Origin: Actinomycetota bacterium
GTDB lineage: Bacteria; Actinomycetota; Acidimicrobiia; Acidimicrobiales; Iamiaceae
Assembly (NCBI GenBank): GCA_019639075.1
Contig: JAHBSO010000006.1
Coordinates: 78,101 to 142,100 of the forward strand
Direction of reading: 5' to 3'
Length of the DNA: 64,000 bases
Shown here: piece by piece, positions 15,731-25,573 of the stretch
How the letters are laid out: every line of letters starts with the position of its first letter
Position numbering within the stretch: the stretch's first letter is position 1
Translations under genes and position numbers: made by a program
Notes under the pieces: generated by a model
Told to the model about the DNA's origin: nothing
The model's database searches: none
Seen by the model: only the letters and a program-made list of their open reading frames with translations

Positions 15731-16861
15731 ATGTCAGCGGAGCGACGACCGATGGAGCTGGGCGACCTGCGTCGCCACCACCTGTCGCTCGTCGTCGAGG
15801 CACTGGCCGCCGAAGGTCCGCGGTCGCGGGCGGAGCTGGCCCAGGGGATCGGCCTCACCAAGGCCACCGTCTCGGCCCTCGTGGCGGACCTCGTCGACCG
15901 TGGCCTCGTCGCCGAGCGCGAGGCGCGTCGGGAGGGTCGGATGGGCCGACCCGGCATCGACCTCGAGCTGCGCTCGGCCCACATCGGTGCGCTCGGCCTG
16001 GAGATCCGGGTCGACGAGGTGGCGGCCTGCGTCGTCGACCTCGCGGGGACCGTGCGCTCCCTGCACCGCCGGTCCGGCGACAACCGACGGGCCCGCCCGG
16101 CCACGGTGGTCGACCGCCTCCTCGGTGTGGCCCGCAGCGCACTCGACGACGCGGCGGCACAGGACGTCCGCTCGATCGGTGGAGCGCTCGCGGTGCCCGG
16201 GCTCGTCACCACCGACGGCGACGCGCTGGTCGTCTCCCCCAACCTCGACTGGCACGAGGTGGTGCCCTCGTCGCTCGGCGCCGAGCTCGGCCTCGAGCTC
16301 CCGGTCGAGAACGAGGCCAACCTCGCCGCGCTGGCCGAGCTCCGACACGGCGTCGGCCGCGACCTGGCGTCGTTCGTCCTCGTGTCGGCCGGCGTCGGCG
16401 TCGGCGGCGCCCTCGTCCTCGACCGCTCGCTCGTCCGTGGCTTCCACGGGTTCGCGTGCGAGGTCGGGCACGTCGTCGTCGACCCCTCCGGTCCCCGGTG
16501 CGCGTGCGGGGCCCGCGGTTGCCTGGAGGCCGTCGTCGGACGGGCCGCCGACGCGTCCCCGGCCGTCGTCGCCGACGCCCTCGGCTCCGCCCTGCGCTCG
16601 GTCGTCCACCTGGTCGACCCCGAGGCCGTGGTGCTCGGCGGACGGTTGGCGGAGGTGCCCGGCCTCGTCGCGGCACTCGCCGAGCGCCTCGCGGTCGACA
16701 CGCTCGGCGGGCGAACGCACCCGTGCGAGGTCCGGACCTCGACCCTCGGCCTCGACGCCGCGCTGATCGGCGCCGCCACCGCCACCCTCGACGACGTCGT
16801 CGCCGACCCCACGACCATCCCGACCGCCGAGACGTCCGCCGACGACCAGCAGAGCGCCTGA
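15731..16861 (+). CDS. xylR: ROK family transcriptional regulator, XylR-like
   Basis: A 376-residue ROK repressor. A winged helix occupies residues 1-75 (LAQGIGLTKATVSALVADLVDRGLV), and the ROK sugar-binding domain follows. The zinc motif CACGARGCLE is intact and the glycine-rich LVSAGVGVGGALV is present. In actinobacteria such proteins repress xylAB and respond to xylose. xylA begins 12 nt after the stop, so regulator and enzymes form one operon. Confidence 0.85.
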   Translation: MSAERRPMELGDLRRHHLSLVVEALAAEGPRSRAELAQGIGLTKATVSALVADLVDRGLVAEREARREGRMGRPGIDLELRSAHIGALGLEIRVDEVAACVVDLAGTVRSLHRRSGDNRRARPATVVDRLLGVARSALDDAAAQDVRSIGGALAVPGLVTTDGDALVVSPNLDWHEVVPSSLGAELGLELPVENEANLAALAELRHGVGRDLASFVLVSAGVGVGGALVLDRSLVRGFHGFACEVGHVVVDPSGPRCACGARGCLEAVVGRAADASPAVVADALGSALRSVVHLVDPEAVVLGGRLAEVPGLVAALAERLAVDTLGGRTHPCEVRTSTLGLDAALIGAATATLDDVVADPTTIPTAETSADDQQSA

Positions 16862-16873
16862 CCGGAGGATCCC

Positions 16874-18067
16874 ATGACCAACGCCCTCGAACCCCGACCG
16901 GAGCACAAGTTCACCTTCGGGCTGTGGACCGTCGGCTGGCAGGCCCGCGACCCGTTCGGCGACGCCACCCGACCCCCGCTCGACCCGGTCGAGACCGTGC
17001 ACCGGCTCGCCGGCCTCGGCGCCCACGGGGTGACGTTCCACGACGACGACATCGCCCCGTTCGGCAGCGACGGCACCGAGCGCGAGCAGCACCTGAAGCG
17101 CTTCCGCGAGGCGCTCGACGCCACCGGCATGGTCGTCCCCATGGTCACGACCAACCTCTTCACCCACCCGATGTTCAAGGAGGGCGCGTTCACCGCCAAC
17201 GACCGCGACGTCCGACGCTTCGCCGTCCGCAAGGTCATGCGCAACCTCGACCTGGCCGCCGAGCTCGGCGCGCAGACCTACGTCTTCTGGGGTGGGCGGG
17301 AGGGCAGCGAGGTCGACGTGGCCAAGGACGCCCGGGCCGCGCTCGACCGGTACCGCGAGGCGATCGACCTGCTCGCCGCCTACGTGCTCGACCGCGGGTA
17401 CGGCATCCGCTTCGCCCTCGAGCCCAAGCCGAACGAACCGCGGGGCGACATCTTCCTGCCGACCGTCGGCCACGCGCTCGCGTTCATCTCGACGCTCGAC
17501 CACCACGAGATGGTCGGCCTCAACCCCGAGGTCGGCCACGAGCAGATGTCGAACCTCAACATGACCCACGCCGTCTCGCAGGCGCTCTGGCAGGGGAAGT
17601 TGTTCCACATCGACCTCAACGGGCAGCACGGCCCGAAGTTCGACCAGGACCTCGTCTTCGGCCACGGCGACCTGCTGAGCGCGTTCTCGCTCGTCGACCT
17701 CCTCGAGCACGGCGGCCCCGGGGGCGGGCCGGCCTACGACGGTCCGCGGCACTTCGACTACAAGCCGCTGCGGACCGAGGCGATCGACGGCGTCTGGGAG
17801 TCGGCGGCCGCCAACATGCGCACCTACCTCCTCCTGAAGGAGCGGTCGGCAGCGTTCCGGGCCGACCCCGAGGTGCAGGAGGCCCTCGCCGCGGCCCGGG
17901 TGCCCGACCTCGCGGTGCCGACCCTGGCCGACGGCGAGAGCTTCGAGGACCTGCTCGCCGACGATGACGCCTTCGACGCCTTCGACCCCGACGCCGCCGG
18001 CGAGCGCAGCCACGGCGCCGTCCGGTTGGACCAGCTCGCCGTCGAGCACCTCCTCGGGGCCCGGTAG
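16874..18067 (+). CDS. xylA: xylose isomerase
   Basis: A 397-residue xylose isomerase, D-xylose to D-xylulose. Family signatures are complete: [11 protein letters not shown] with the proton-relay His56/Asp59, metal ligands in [21 protein letters not shown] and [15 protein letters not shown]. Length and sequence match the short class I enzymes of Streptomyces and Arthrobacter. GGAGGA lies before ATG 16874. It is followed after 2 nt by xylB. Confidence 0.95.
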   Translation: MTNALEPRPEHKFTFGLWTVGWQARDPFGDATRPPLDPVETVHRLAGLGAHGVTFHDDDIAPFGSDGTEREQHLKRFREALDATGMVVPMVTTNLFTHPMFKEGAFTANDRDVRRFAVRKVMRNLDLAAELGAQTYVFWGGREGSEVDVAKDARAALDRYREAIDLLAAYVLDRGYGIRFALEPKPNEPRGDIFLPTVGHALAFISTLDHHEMVGLNPEVGHEQMSNLNMTHAVSQALWQGKLFHIDLNGQHGPKFDQDLVFGHGDLLSAFSLVDLLEHGGPGGGPAYDGPRHFDYKPLRTEAIDGVWESAAANMRTYLLLKERSAAFRADPEVQEALAAARVPDLAVPTLADGESFEDLLADDDAFDAFDPDAAGERSHGAVRLDQLAVEHLLGAR

Positions 18068-18069
18068 CG

Positions 18070-19461
18070 GTGCCGCTCGTCGCCGGGGTCGACTCGTCGA
18101 CCTCCGCATGCAAGATCGAGGTGCGCGACGCCGACACCGGGACCCTCGTGGCCTCCGGGCGGGCGCCGCACCCGGCCACCAACCCGCCCCGCAGCGAGCA
18201 GCACCCCGACGCGTGGTGGGACGCGTTCGAGGCCGCGGCGACGGGCGCCGACCTGTTCGGTCGGAACCGACCGGCGGCCATCTCGGTGGCCGGGCAGCAG
18301 CACGGCCTCGTGGTCCTCGACGAGGCCGGCGCGGTGTTGCGCCCGGCCAAGCTCTGGAACGACACCGAGTCGGCGCCGGACGCGACGGCGCTGGTCGATC
18401 GTCTCGGCGCGGAGGCGTGGGCGGCGGCGTGCGGGAGCGTGCCGGTCGCCAGCTTCACCGTCACGAAGCTGGCGTGGCTGCACCGGGTCGAGCCCCGCAC
18501 CTTCGACCGGGTCGCTCGCGTGCTGCTGCCCCACGACTGGCTCACCCACCGGTTGACCGGCGAGGTCACCACCGACCGGGGCGACGCCTCCGGCACCGGC
18601 TGGTGGTCGCCGGCCGAGGAGCGCTACCGACCGGAGGTCCTGGCCAGTGTCGACGAAGGTCTGTCGACCGACCTGCTGCCCCGGGTGCTGGGCCCCACCG
18701 AGGTCGCCGGGGAGTGGGACGGCATCGTCGTGGGCCCCGGGACCGGCGACAACATGGCCGCCGCGCTCGGGCTGGGCCTCCGTGTCGGGGACCTCGCGCT
18801 GAGCCTCGGCACCAGCGGCACCGCGTTCACCGTGAGCGATCGACCGACCGCCGACGCCTCGGGCGCCGTCGCCGGCTTCGCCGACGCATCCGGTCGCTAC
18901 CTCCCCCTCGTGTGCACGCTCAACGCCACGAAGGTCACCGACGCCGTCGCCCGTCTGCTGGGCGTCGACGCCGCGGGCCTCGACGCGCTCGCCCTCGCCT
19001 CGCCCCCGGGGGCCCGCGGCCTCGTGCTGGTGCCGCACCTCGACGGCGAGCGCACGCCGAACCGGCCCGACGCCCGCGGCTCGCTGTTCGGCATCGGCTC
19101 CGGCGTCGAGCGCACCGACCTCGCCCGCGCCGCGGTCGAGGGGGTGGTGGCCAACCTGCTGGCCGGTGCCGACCACCTGCCGACCACCGAAGGTCGGATC
19201 CTGCTCGTCGGTGGAGGGTCGCGGAGCGCGGCCTTCCGGCGGTCGGTGGCCGACCTGACCGGGAGACCGGTGGTGGTGCCCGACGAGGACGAGCTCGTGG
19301 CCCGAGGTGCGGCGGTCCAGGCTGCAGCGGTGCTGCACGGCACCTCGATCGACGCCGTGGCCGACGCGTGGCACCTGAACCGCGGCCGGGTGGTCGAACC
19401 CAACCGGCTGGTCGACGGCGCGGCGATCCGGGCGGTCCACGCGGACGCGAGCGGCGCATGA
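18070..19461 (+). CDS. xylB: xylulokinase (FGGY family)
   Basis: A 463-residue FGGY kinase, ATP-dependent phosphorylation of D-xylulose to xylulose 5-phosphate. It shows GVDSSTSACKIEV at the N-terminus, the substrate segment AISVAGQQHGLVVLD, WNDTES, and the C-terminal ATP-binding LLVGGGSRSAAFRR. The GTG start lies 2 nt after the xylA stop, and its TGA overlaps the ATG of the epimerase. Confidence 0.93.
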   Translation: MPLVAGVDSSTSACKIEVRDADTGTLVASGRAPHPATNPPRSEQHPDAWWDAFEAAATGADLFGRNRPAAISVAGQQHGLVVLDEAGAVLRPAKLWNDTESAPDATALVDRLGAEAWAAACGSVPVASFTVTKLAWLHRVEPRTFDRVARVLLPHDWLTHRLTGEVTTDRGDASGTGWWSPAEERYRPEVLASVDEGLSTDLLPRVLGPTEVAGEWDGIVVGPGTGDNMAAALGLGLRVGDLALSLGTSGTAFTVSDRPTADASGAVAGFADASGRYLPLVCTLNATKVTDAVARLLGVDAAGLDALALASPPGARGLVLVPHLDGERTPNRPDARGSLFGIGSGVERTDLARAAVEGVVANLLAGADHLPTTEGRILLVGGGSRSAAFRRSVADLTGRPVVVPDEDELVARGAAVQAAAVLHGTSIDAVADAWHLNRGRVVEPNRLVDGAAIRAVHADASGA

Positions 19462-20285
19462 CCGTCGAGCTCGTCGAGTTGCGGGCGGGGCCCGCGTCGG
19501 CCCGCGTCGCGATCGGGGTGGGCGGTCGCCTCGCCCAGCTCGACCTGGGCTCCGGGTCGCTGCTGCGAGGCCCGGACGCCGCGTTGGGCTGGTCGGCCTG
19601 GGGCGCCTACCCGCTGGTGCCGTGGTCGAACCGCATCCCCGGGGGTGCGCTGGCCGTGGGCGACGTGCGGGCGGACGTCCCGGTCAACTGGCCCGACGGC
19701 AGCGCCATCCACGGGCTCGTGGCGTCGGCCCCGTGGGACGTCGTCGACCACACCGGTCGGTCGCTCGACCTCGCCGTCGACGTGGATCTCGCTCCCTGGA
19801 AGCTCCGCTGCCACCAGCGCTTCGACCTCTCCCCCGACCGGTTGCGCCACGAGCTGGTCGTGCGCAATCGGGGCGAGCGGTCGGTGCCGGCGGGGATCGG
19901 CGTCCACCCCTGGTTCCGGGCCGGGCCGGTGCGGGTGCCGGCCGACGAGTCGTGGCCGGGCGAGCCGCTGCCGACCGGGTCGCCCGTGCCGGTCGAGGGG
20001 AGCGGCGACCTCCGGGTGTCGTCGGTCCCGCCGACCATGGACCGCTGCTTCACCTCGCTCACCGAGCGGTTCGTCGAGGCCCCCGGTGTGCGCCTCCGCT
20101 GGGAGGGGCCGGTCACCCAGGTGGTCGTGTACACCGGCGAGCCGGGGTGGGTGGCGATCGAACCGGTGACCATGGCCAACGACGGGTTCGGTCTGGCCGA
20201 GCGTGGCATCGCCGGCCACGGCGTCGTGCACCTCGCTCCCGACGACGAGCTCCGAGTGGCCTACACCTACGAACCGGTGCCGTAG
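19458..20285 (+). CDS. aldose 1-epimerase (galactose mutarotase-like)
   Basis: A 275-residue beta-sandwich mutarotase-like protein. The likely catalytic His residues are in SAIHGLVASAPW and IGVHPWFR, and the general base Glu is in AIEPVTMANDGF. Placed last in the xyl operon with an ATGA overlap, it probably interconverts xylose anomers to feed the isomerase. No xylose transporter is in the operon. Confidence 0.87.
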   Translation: MTVELVELRAGPASARVAIGVGGRLAQLDLGSGSLLRGPDAALGWSAWGAYPLVPWSNRIPGGALAVGDVRADVPVNWPDGSAIHGLVASAPWDVVDHTGRSLDLAVDVDLAPWKLRCHQRFDLSPDRLRHELVVRNRGERSVPAGIGVHPWFRAGPVRVPADESWPGEPLPTGSPVPVEGSGDLRVSSVPPTMDRCFTSLTERFVEAPGVRLRWEGPVTQVVVYTGEPGWVAIEPVTMANDGFGLAERGIAGHGVVHLAPDDELRVAYTYEPVP

Positions 20286-20286
20286 G

Positions 20287-22149
20287 TCAGCCGGCGCCCT
20301 CGACGAAGCGGTCGAGGCGGTCGAGCAGCTCGGTCGTCGCGTCCGGCGCCGTGGCGGGGTCGACGGCGCCCGGTCGCTCCGACGCCCCCAACGCGGCGGC
20401 GAAGAGGTGGACGCCGGGTTCGACCGATGCGGTGAGCGCCGGGACGATCGTGTGCGGGAACATCAGGTTGGCGTTGACCGGGAGCGCTCGCACCTGGCCC
20501 CGACGCGACCACCCGATCCGTCCGACGGCCACCGAGGCACCCGCCTCGCTGGCCGCGACCGCACGGGCGACGTCGCGCTCGTCGTCGGCCGGCGGACCGC
20601 TCGCGAAGCCCTGGGGATCCCAGGGCAGGGCGAAGCCGGTCTCGGTGACGCGGAGCGGCCGGCCGGTGTCGATCCGGTGGATCCGCACGTGCCACGGCGC
20701 GCCGGCGGCCACGAGCGTGTCGACCACCACGTCGGCGAACGGGGACCACCGGGTGAGCACCAGGCCGTCGTCGACCTCGGCCCGGTCGATGCCGGTGCGC
20801 ACGCGGCGGACCTCGATCGCCGGGTCGGTGACGGCCAGCATCGAGTCGGTCGTCGTCTCCCCGAACACCGGCTCGAGGTCGCCGCTGAATCCGTAGCGGC
20901 TGGAGTAGGCGAACTTGCGGTACTTCGCGGCCGACTGCTCGAACATCGTCCGGTCGGGTCCGGTGCGACCGAAGAAGGCCACGACCTGGTGCTGGTCGCG
21001 GGCCACCACCATCGACGGGGGATCGAGGGTGACCGGTGGGCCGGCCGGTTCGGGCGCCACCTCGTCGCTCGTCCAGAACGGATGGTCCTCGGGCGCGGCG
21101 AGGGCGAGGAACGCCTTCATGCACCAGTACGGCGACCCGGCCGAGTTGTAGGACTCGCTCATCCGGCGGTTGTCGTAGCCGTAGCCGACGCTGAGCACCC
21201 CGTCCCGGTCGCTGATGGGACGTTGCGCCCACCAGCGGAGGTGGCGGAGCGCGAGCCCCTTGACCTCACCCCACGGGAGCGCCTCCTCGTCGGCGAGGGC
21301 CAGCGCACCCCAGAAGCTGCCCTGCGCGAACCGGTAGGTCTGGCTCCGGCCGTAGGGGACGGCGGCGCCGTCGGCGGCGAACCATGTCCGGACGTCGGGC
21401 GCGAAGCGGTGGGCGCGCTCGACCCATCGGGCGGCGTGCGCCCGGTCGCCGAGCCCCGACGCGGCGAGGAGCAGCCCGTAGGTGTGGAACGCGAACGGGA
21501 CGTAGTGGTCGACGTTGCCGGTGAACCCGTCGACGTACCAGCCGTCGCCGAGGGCGAAGGACTCGAGCTGTTCGAGCGACCGCTCGCGGGCATCGTCGTC
21601 GACGTCGACCCCGACCCGTTCGAGCCCGGCCTGCACCAGCAACCGGAAGAACTGCCAGTTGTTGGGCGCCGGCTCGTGCCGTTCGACGCCGCGCAGCCAC
21701 TCGATCACCCGCTCCTTGGCCGCGGCCGGGAGCGGGTCCCACAGGTGTTCGGGGGTGAACGCCAGGCCCACCCCGATCGCCGCCATCTCGACCATGCGCT
21801 GGTCGACGTCGGTGGTGCACGGTCCCCAGTACTCCTCGTGGTCGGGGTCGGTGCCGTTGACCAGGCCATCGCGCCAGCGGTCCCAGTGGTCGAACCGCCC
21901 GCCGCCGGCGACGAGGGGGACGATGCCCCAGAGCGGCCGGGCCCAGCCCTCCAGTTCGGCGACGCGCGCCGGGAACACCGCGCCGAAGGTGCCGAGCCGG
22001 GCGCGGGCGCCGCCCGGCGAGAGGTTCCGGACCACCGGGTCGACGAGGTCGAGGACGGCCTGCTGGACCTCGGCTCGGGTGGACAGGGGGTTGCCCGCCA
22101 TCGGGTTCGCCCACGGTCCGAGATCGGTCGCCGGGAGTCCTGGTGCCAT
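20287..22149 (-). CDS. DUF2264 domain-containing protein
   Basis: A 620-residue DUF2264 protein. An N-terminal alpha/alpha-barrel-like part contains PLWGIVPLVAGGGRFD, EEYWGP, PNNWQFFRLL and GDGWYVDGFTGNVDHYVPFAFH, and a C-terminal beta-rich part follows. The Trp/Tyr/Asp/Glu content resembles glycoside hydrolases or polysaccharide lyases with a six-hairpin barrel, but the family has no proven activity that I know. There is no signal peptide, so it would act in the cytosol on an imported oligosaccharide. It is divergent from LacI and shares its operators. The ATG directly abuts the palindrome at 22150. Confidence 0.85.
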   Translation of the reverse strand: MAPGLPATDLGPWANPMAGNPLSTRAEVQQAVLDLVDPVVRNLSPGGARARLGTFGAVFPARVAELEGWARPLWGIVPLVAGGGRFDHWDRWRDGLVNGTDPDHEEYWGPCTTDVDQRMVEMAAIGVGLAFTPEHLWDPLPAAAKERVIEWLRGVERHEPAPNNWQFFRLLVQAGLERVGVDVDDDARERSLEQLESFALGDGWYVDGFTGNVDHYVPFAFHTYGLLLAASGLGDRAHAARWVERAHRFAPDVRTWFAADGAAVPYGRSQTYRFAQGSFWGALALADEEALPWGEVKGLALRHLRWWAQRPISDRDGVLSVGYGYDNRRMSESYNSAGSPYWCMKAFLALAAPEDHPFWTSDEVAPEPAGPPVTLDPPSMVVARDQHQVVAFFGRTGPDRTMFEQSAAKYRKFAYSSRYGFSGDLEPVFGETTTDSMLAVTDPAIEVRRVRTGIDRAEVDDGLVLTRWSPFADVVVDTLVAAGAPWHVRIHRIDTGRPLRVTETGFALPWDPQGFASGPPADDERDVARAVAASEAGASVAVGRIGWSRRGQVRALPVNANLMFPHTIVPALTASVEPGVHLFAAALGASERPGAVDPATAPDATTELLDRLDRFVEGAG

Positions 22150-22190
22150 GCTGCAAAGCCTTGCACAAAGCTTTGCAGCCTGGGTACCGT
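22150..22190. promoter_or_regulatory. overlapping LacI-type operators and lacI promoter
   Basis: Outer arms GCTGCAAAG (22150-22158) and CTTTGCAGC (22171-22179) are perfect. Inside lie TGCAA-AGCC-TTGCA (22152-22165) and a second LacI-like palindrome centred on CAAAGCTTTG. On the plus strand TTGCAC (22161-22166) and TACCGT (22185-22190), 18 nt apart, form a promoter ending 7 nt before GTG 22198. Repressor bound here would block both divergent units. Confidence 0.75.
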
Positions 22191-22197
22191 GCTCGAC

Positions 22198-23172
22198 GTG
22201 AACGTTCGAGCGACGCTGGCCGACGTTGCCGCCCTCGCCGGCGTCCACCCGTCGACGGTGAGCCGGGCGCTGAACCACCCGCAGCTCGTGGCCCCCGCCA
22301 CCCGCGACCGCGTCCAGGCCGCGGCCGCCGAGCTGTCGTTCACGCCCAACCCGCTCGCGCAGGGCCTGCTCCGGGGGCGCACCGGCGCCGTCGCCATGCT
22401 GGTGCCCGACATCGCGAACCCCTACTTCGCCGCCCTCGCCCAGGCCGCCCAGGCCGCGGCGTCGGCCCGGGGCCTGGTCCTGATCATCGCCGAGACCCGC
22501 CACGACGAGGTCGAGGAGGCGCGGGTGCTCGACCTCCTGCGGGCGCGGGTCGACGGGGTGATCTGCTGCTCGCCCGTGCTCGACCGCCCGCCCACCGGGG
22601 CGCCGCCCGTCGTCCACGTGAACCGGCGGACCGCCGGCGTCCCGGCCGTCACCATCGACCAGCGAGCCGTCGTCGGGCTGGCCCGCGAGCACCTCGAGGG
22701 TCTCGCGCACGACCGCATCGCATGGCTGCTCGGGCCCGAGGGCTACTGGTCGACCGGCGAGCGTCGCGCCGCGCTCGACGCGACGACCGCGCTGCGGCCC
22801 CACGACGTCGTCCTGGTCGACGTCGATCCCGACTTCGACGGCGGGTTCGGCATGGTCGACCGCGTCCTCGACACCGGCGCCACCGCCGTGGTCGCGTTCA
22901 ACGACCTGATGGCGCTGGGCGTGCTCGCCGGACTGGCCGCGGCGGGCCGGCGGGTGCCGGAGGACATCAGCGTCGTCGGGTCCGACGACGTGCGCGCCGC
23001 CGCGATGTCGTGGCCGCCGCTCACCACCGTGACCGGTCGCCTCGACGACGTGGGGCGATCGGCCGTCGCCCTCGTCGGCGCGCTGCTCGACGGCGACCGC
23101 CCCTCCGACGTCAGCCTCGAACCGGCCCTCGTCGCCCGCCGCTCGACCGCACCTCCCGGGAGGTCCACGTGA
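22198..23172 (+). CDS. LacI family transcriptional regulator
   Basis: A 324-residue LacI repressor. The HTH is TLADVAALAGVHPSTVSRALN with the hinge LSFTPNPLAQGLLRG, and a periplasmic-binding-protein-like effector domain follows (AMLVPDIANPYFAALAQAA; VVGSDDVRAAAMSWPPLTTV). GTG 22198 (rather than GTG 22189) is chosen from the -10 spacing. Its TGA overlaps the GTG of the aldolase gene, so it leads the catabolic operon and is probably autoregulated and induced by a sugar derivative of the pathway. Confidence 0.9.
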   Translation: MNVRATLADVAALAGVHPSTVSRALNHPQLVAPATRDRVQAAAAELSFTPNPLAQGLLRGRTGAVAMLVPDIANPYFAALAQAAQAAASARGLVLIIAETRHDEVEEARVLDLLRARVDGVICCSPVLDRPPTGAPPVVHVNRRTAGVPAVTIDQRAVVGLAREHLEGLAHDRIAWLLGPEGYWSTGERRAALDATTALRPHDVVLVDVDPDFDGGFGMVDRVLDTGATAVVAFNDLMALGVLAGLAAAGRRVPEDISVVGSDDVRAAAMSWPPLTTVTGRLDDVGRSAVALVGALLDGDRPSDVSLEPALVARRSTAPPGRST

Positions 23173-24152
23173 CCCGGCCCGCGCCCGTGGGGCCCGGCAC
23201 CGCCGGGTGGACGACCGACGACGTGATCGCCCGGATCGTCCCCCGCCGCCGCATCGTCGGGATGTCCGCCATCCTCCTGCCCCTCGACGCGCCGGGCCGG
23301 ATCGACTGGCCGGCGTTCGAGGCCCACGTCGCCCGCACGGCGGACGCCGGCCTCACCCCCGCGGTCGACATGGACACCGGCTACGTCCAGTTGCTCGACG
23401 ACGCGACCCGCACCGAGGTGCTCGACCGGACGACCGCCCTCGTCGGTGGCGGCTTCGTGGCCGGCGCGTTCGTCGCCGACGAGCCGGGCGCACCGCTCGA
23501 CCTCGACGCCTACCGGCGCGCGATGGCGGCGATCGCCGCCCGGGGCGGCACGCCGGTCGTCTTCCCTTCCCACGGCCTCAACGAGCTCCCCGATCCCGCG
23601 CTGGTCGACGCGCTCGCGACCCTCGGTGCCGACGTCGACCGCTTCATCGGCTTCGAGCTCGGCGCGATGTTCGTGCCCTACGGACGGATCTACGGGCTCG
23701 ACGCCTACCGCGCCCTGCTCGAGATCCCGTCGTGCATCGGGGCCAAGCACTCCTCGCTCGACCGCACCCTCGAGCTGGAGCGGCTCGCGCTCCGGGACGA
23801 GGTCCGACCCGACTTCCACGTCTTCACCGGCAACGACCTGGCCATCGACATGGTCATGTACGGGAGCGACTACCTGCTCGGCCTCTCGACCTTCGCGCCG
23901 GACCTGTTCGCCCGGCGCGACGCGCTCTGGCTGGCGGGCGACCCGGCGTTCTACGAGCTGAACGACAAGCTCCAGTACCTGGGTCACCTCGCCTTCCGCG
24001 ACCCGGTGCCCGGCTACCGACACGACGCGGCCATGTTCCTGCACCTCCGGGGATGGGCCGCGACCGATCTGGTGCCGGAGGGCGTGCCCCGCCGCCCCGA
24101 TACCGACCGCGATCTCCTCCGCACCCTCGCCGTCGATCTCGGGATCCTCTGA
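23169..24152 (+). CDS. DapA/NAL-family (dihydrodipicolinate synthase-like) aldolase
   Basis: A 327-residue TIM-barrel protein. The Schiff-base lysine is Lys193 in CIGAKHSSLDR, with FVPYGRIYG upstream. Members split or form 2-keto acids through a pyruvyl Schiff base; in sugar operons they cleave 2-keto-3-deoxy acids or dehydrate sugar acids. The usual GTTGE-type pyruvate-carboxylate loop is not evident (MDTGYVQLL stands in that area), so the substrate may be atypical. It is coupled to lacI (GTGA) and to the next gene (TGATG). Confidence 0.82.
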   Translation: MTRPAPVGPGTAGWTTDDVIARIVPRRRIVGMSAILLPLDAPGRIDWPAFEAHVARTADAGLTPAVDMDTGYVQLLDDATRTEVLDRTTALVGGGFVAGAFVADEPGAPLDLDAYRRAMAAIAARGGTPVVFPSHGLNELPDPALVDALATLGADVDRFIGFELGAMFVPYGRIYGLDAYRALLEIPSCIGAKHSSLDRTLELERLALRDEVRPDFHVFTGNDLAIDMVMYGSDYLLGLSTFAPDLFARRDALWLAGDPAFYELNDKLQYLGHLAFRDPVPGYRHDAAMFLHLRGWAATDLVPEGVPRRPDTDRDLLRTLAVDLGIL

Positions 24153-25573
24153 TGTACACGCAGATCCGCAAGCTCCGGACGGTCGAGGACGTGCGTGCCC
24201 ACCTCGCGGCGGGCGGCATCGACCTCCCGTTCGCCTCGGAGCCGTCGCCGTCGCTCCTCGCGTCGCCGGTGACCTTCACCGACGGCAGCGCCGGCTCGTA
24301 CACGCTCCCGAACCGCTTCGCCGTCCTCCCGATGGAGGGGTGGGACGGGACCACCGACGGCCGGCCCACCGATCTCGTGGAGCGCCGGTGGCGCCGCTTC
24401 GCCTCGTCCGGTTGCGGTCTGGTGTGGGGCGAGGCCACGGCGGTCCGCCCGGACGGCCGGGCCAACCCCAACCAGCTCGTCGCCGCACCGGAGAACGCCG
24501 ACGGTCTCGCCGGCCTCCGATCGCTGCTGGCCGAGGACCAGGTGGTCGGGCTCCAGCTCACCCACTCGGGCCGGTGGTCGAGGCCCGACGGCGCCCCGGC
24601 GCCGCGCACCGCCTACCGCCACCCCGTGCTCGACGCCAGGGCCGGTGACGCCGACGACGCGGTGTTCGACGACGTCGAGCTGGACGAGTTGGTCGACGAC
24701 TACGTGCGCGCGGCGCGGGTCGCGGCCGACGCCGGGTTCGACTTCGTCGACGTGAAGCACTGCCACGGGTACCTGCTCCACGAGCTGCTGTCCGCCCGCG
24801 ACCGGCCGGGCCGGTACGGCGGCGACCTCGAGGGGCGCACCGCGTTCCTCCGCGCCGTGGTGGCGGGCATCCGGGCCGAGGTCCCCGAGCTGGCGGTGGC
24901 CGTGCGGCTCTCGGTCTACGACATGGTCCCGTTCCGGCCCGGACCCGGCGGCACCGGGGTCCCCAGCACCGAGGGCGCGTACCCCTACGCGTTCGGCGGC
25001 GACGGGACCGCCGTCGGCCTCGACCTGGCCGAACCCCACCGGTTCGTCGACGCGCTCGTCGATGCGGGCGTCGGCCTGGTCTGCGTCACCGCCGGCAGCC
25101 CGTACTACAACCCGCACATCCAACGTCCGACCTACTTCCCGCCGTCGGACGCGTACCTCCCGCCGGAGGACCCGCTCGTCGGGGTGGCCCGCATGCTGGC
25201 CGCCACCGCCGAGCTCACCGCGGCGCACCCCGAGGTCACCTTCGTGGGATCGGGCTTCACCTACCTCCAGCAGTGGCTCCCGAACGTCGCGTCGGCCGTG
25301 GTCGCCGCCGGTGGCGGCCAGGTGGTGGGGCTCGGGCGGATGATGCTGTCGTACCCGCACCTGCCCGCCGACGTCCTCGCCGGTCGGCCGCTCGACGCGG
25401 GCCTCCTCTGCCGGACCTTCAGCGACTGCACCACCGCGCCCCGCCACGGGCTGGTGTCGGGCTGCTACCCGATCGACGACTTCTACAAGACCAGCGACGA
25501 CCGGGCCCGGCTCATCGAGATCAAGCGCCGGGCGAAGGCGGCCATGACCGGGACCGGGGACGACGATGCCTGA
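24152..25573 (+). CDS. NADH:flavin oxidoreductase, Old Yellow Enzyme family
   Basis: A 473-residue FMN TIM-barrel enzyme. FMN-binding LPNRFAVLPMEGWDG and LTHSGRWSRPDG, and the active-site pair in VKHCHGYLLHELLS are visible. The C-terminal CRTFSDCTTAPRHGLVSGC is cysteine-rich and could bind a metal or an Fe-S cluster. It lacks the fused FAD/NAD domain of dienoyl-CoA reductases. Inside a sugar operon it may reduce an unsaturated keto-sugar intermediate. ATG 24152 overlaps the aldolase stop by one base. Confidence 0.85.
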   Translation: MYTQIRKLRTVEDVRAHLAAGGIDLPFASEPSPSLLASPVTFTDGSAGSYTLPNRFAVLPMEGWDGTTDGRPTDLVERRWRRFASSGCGLVWGEATAVRPDGRANPNQLVAAPENADGLAGLRSLLAEDQVVGLQLTHSGRWSRPDGAPAPRTAYRHPVLDARAGDADDAVFDDVELDELVDDYVRAARVAADAGFDFVDVKHCHGYLLHELLSARDRPGRYGGDLEGRTAFLRAVVAGIRAEVPELAVAVRLSVYDMVPFRPGPGGTGVPSTEGAYPYAFGGDGTAVGLDLAEPHRFVDALVDAGVGLVCVTAGSPYYNPHIQRPTYFPPSDAYLPPEDPLVGVARMLAATAELTAAHPEVTFVGSGFTYLQQWLPNVASAVVAAGGGQVVGLGRMMLSYPHLPADVLAGRPLDAGLLCRTFSDCTTAPRHGLVSGCYPIDDFYKTSDDRARLIEIKRRAKAAMTGTGDDDA

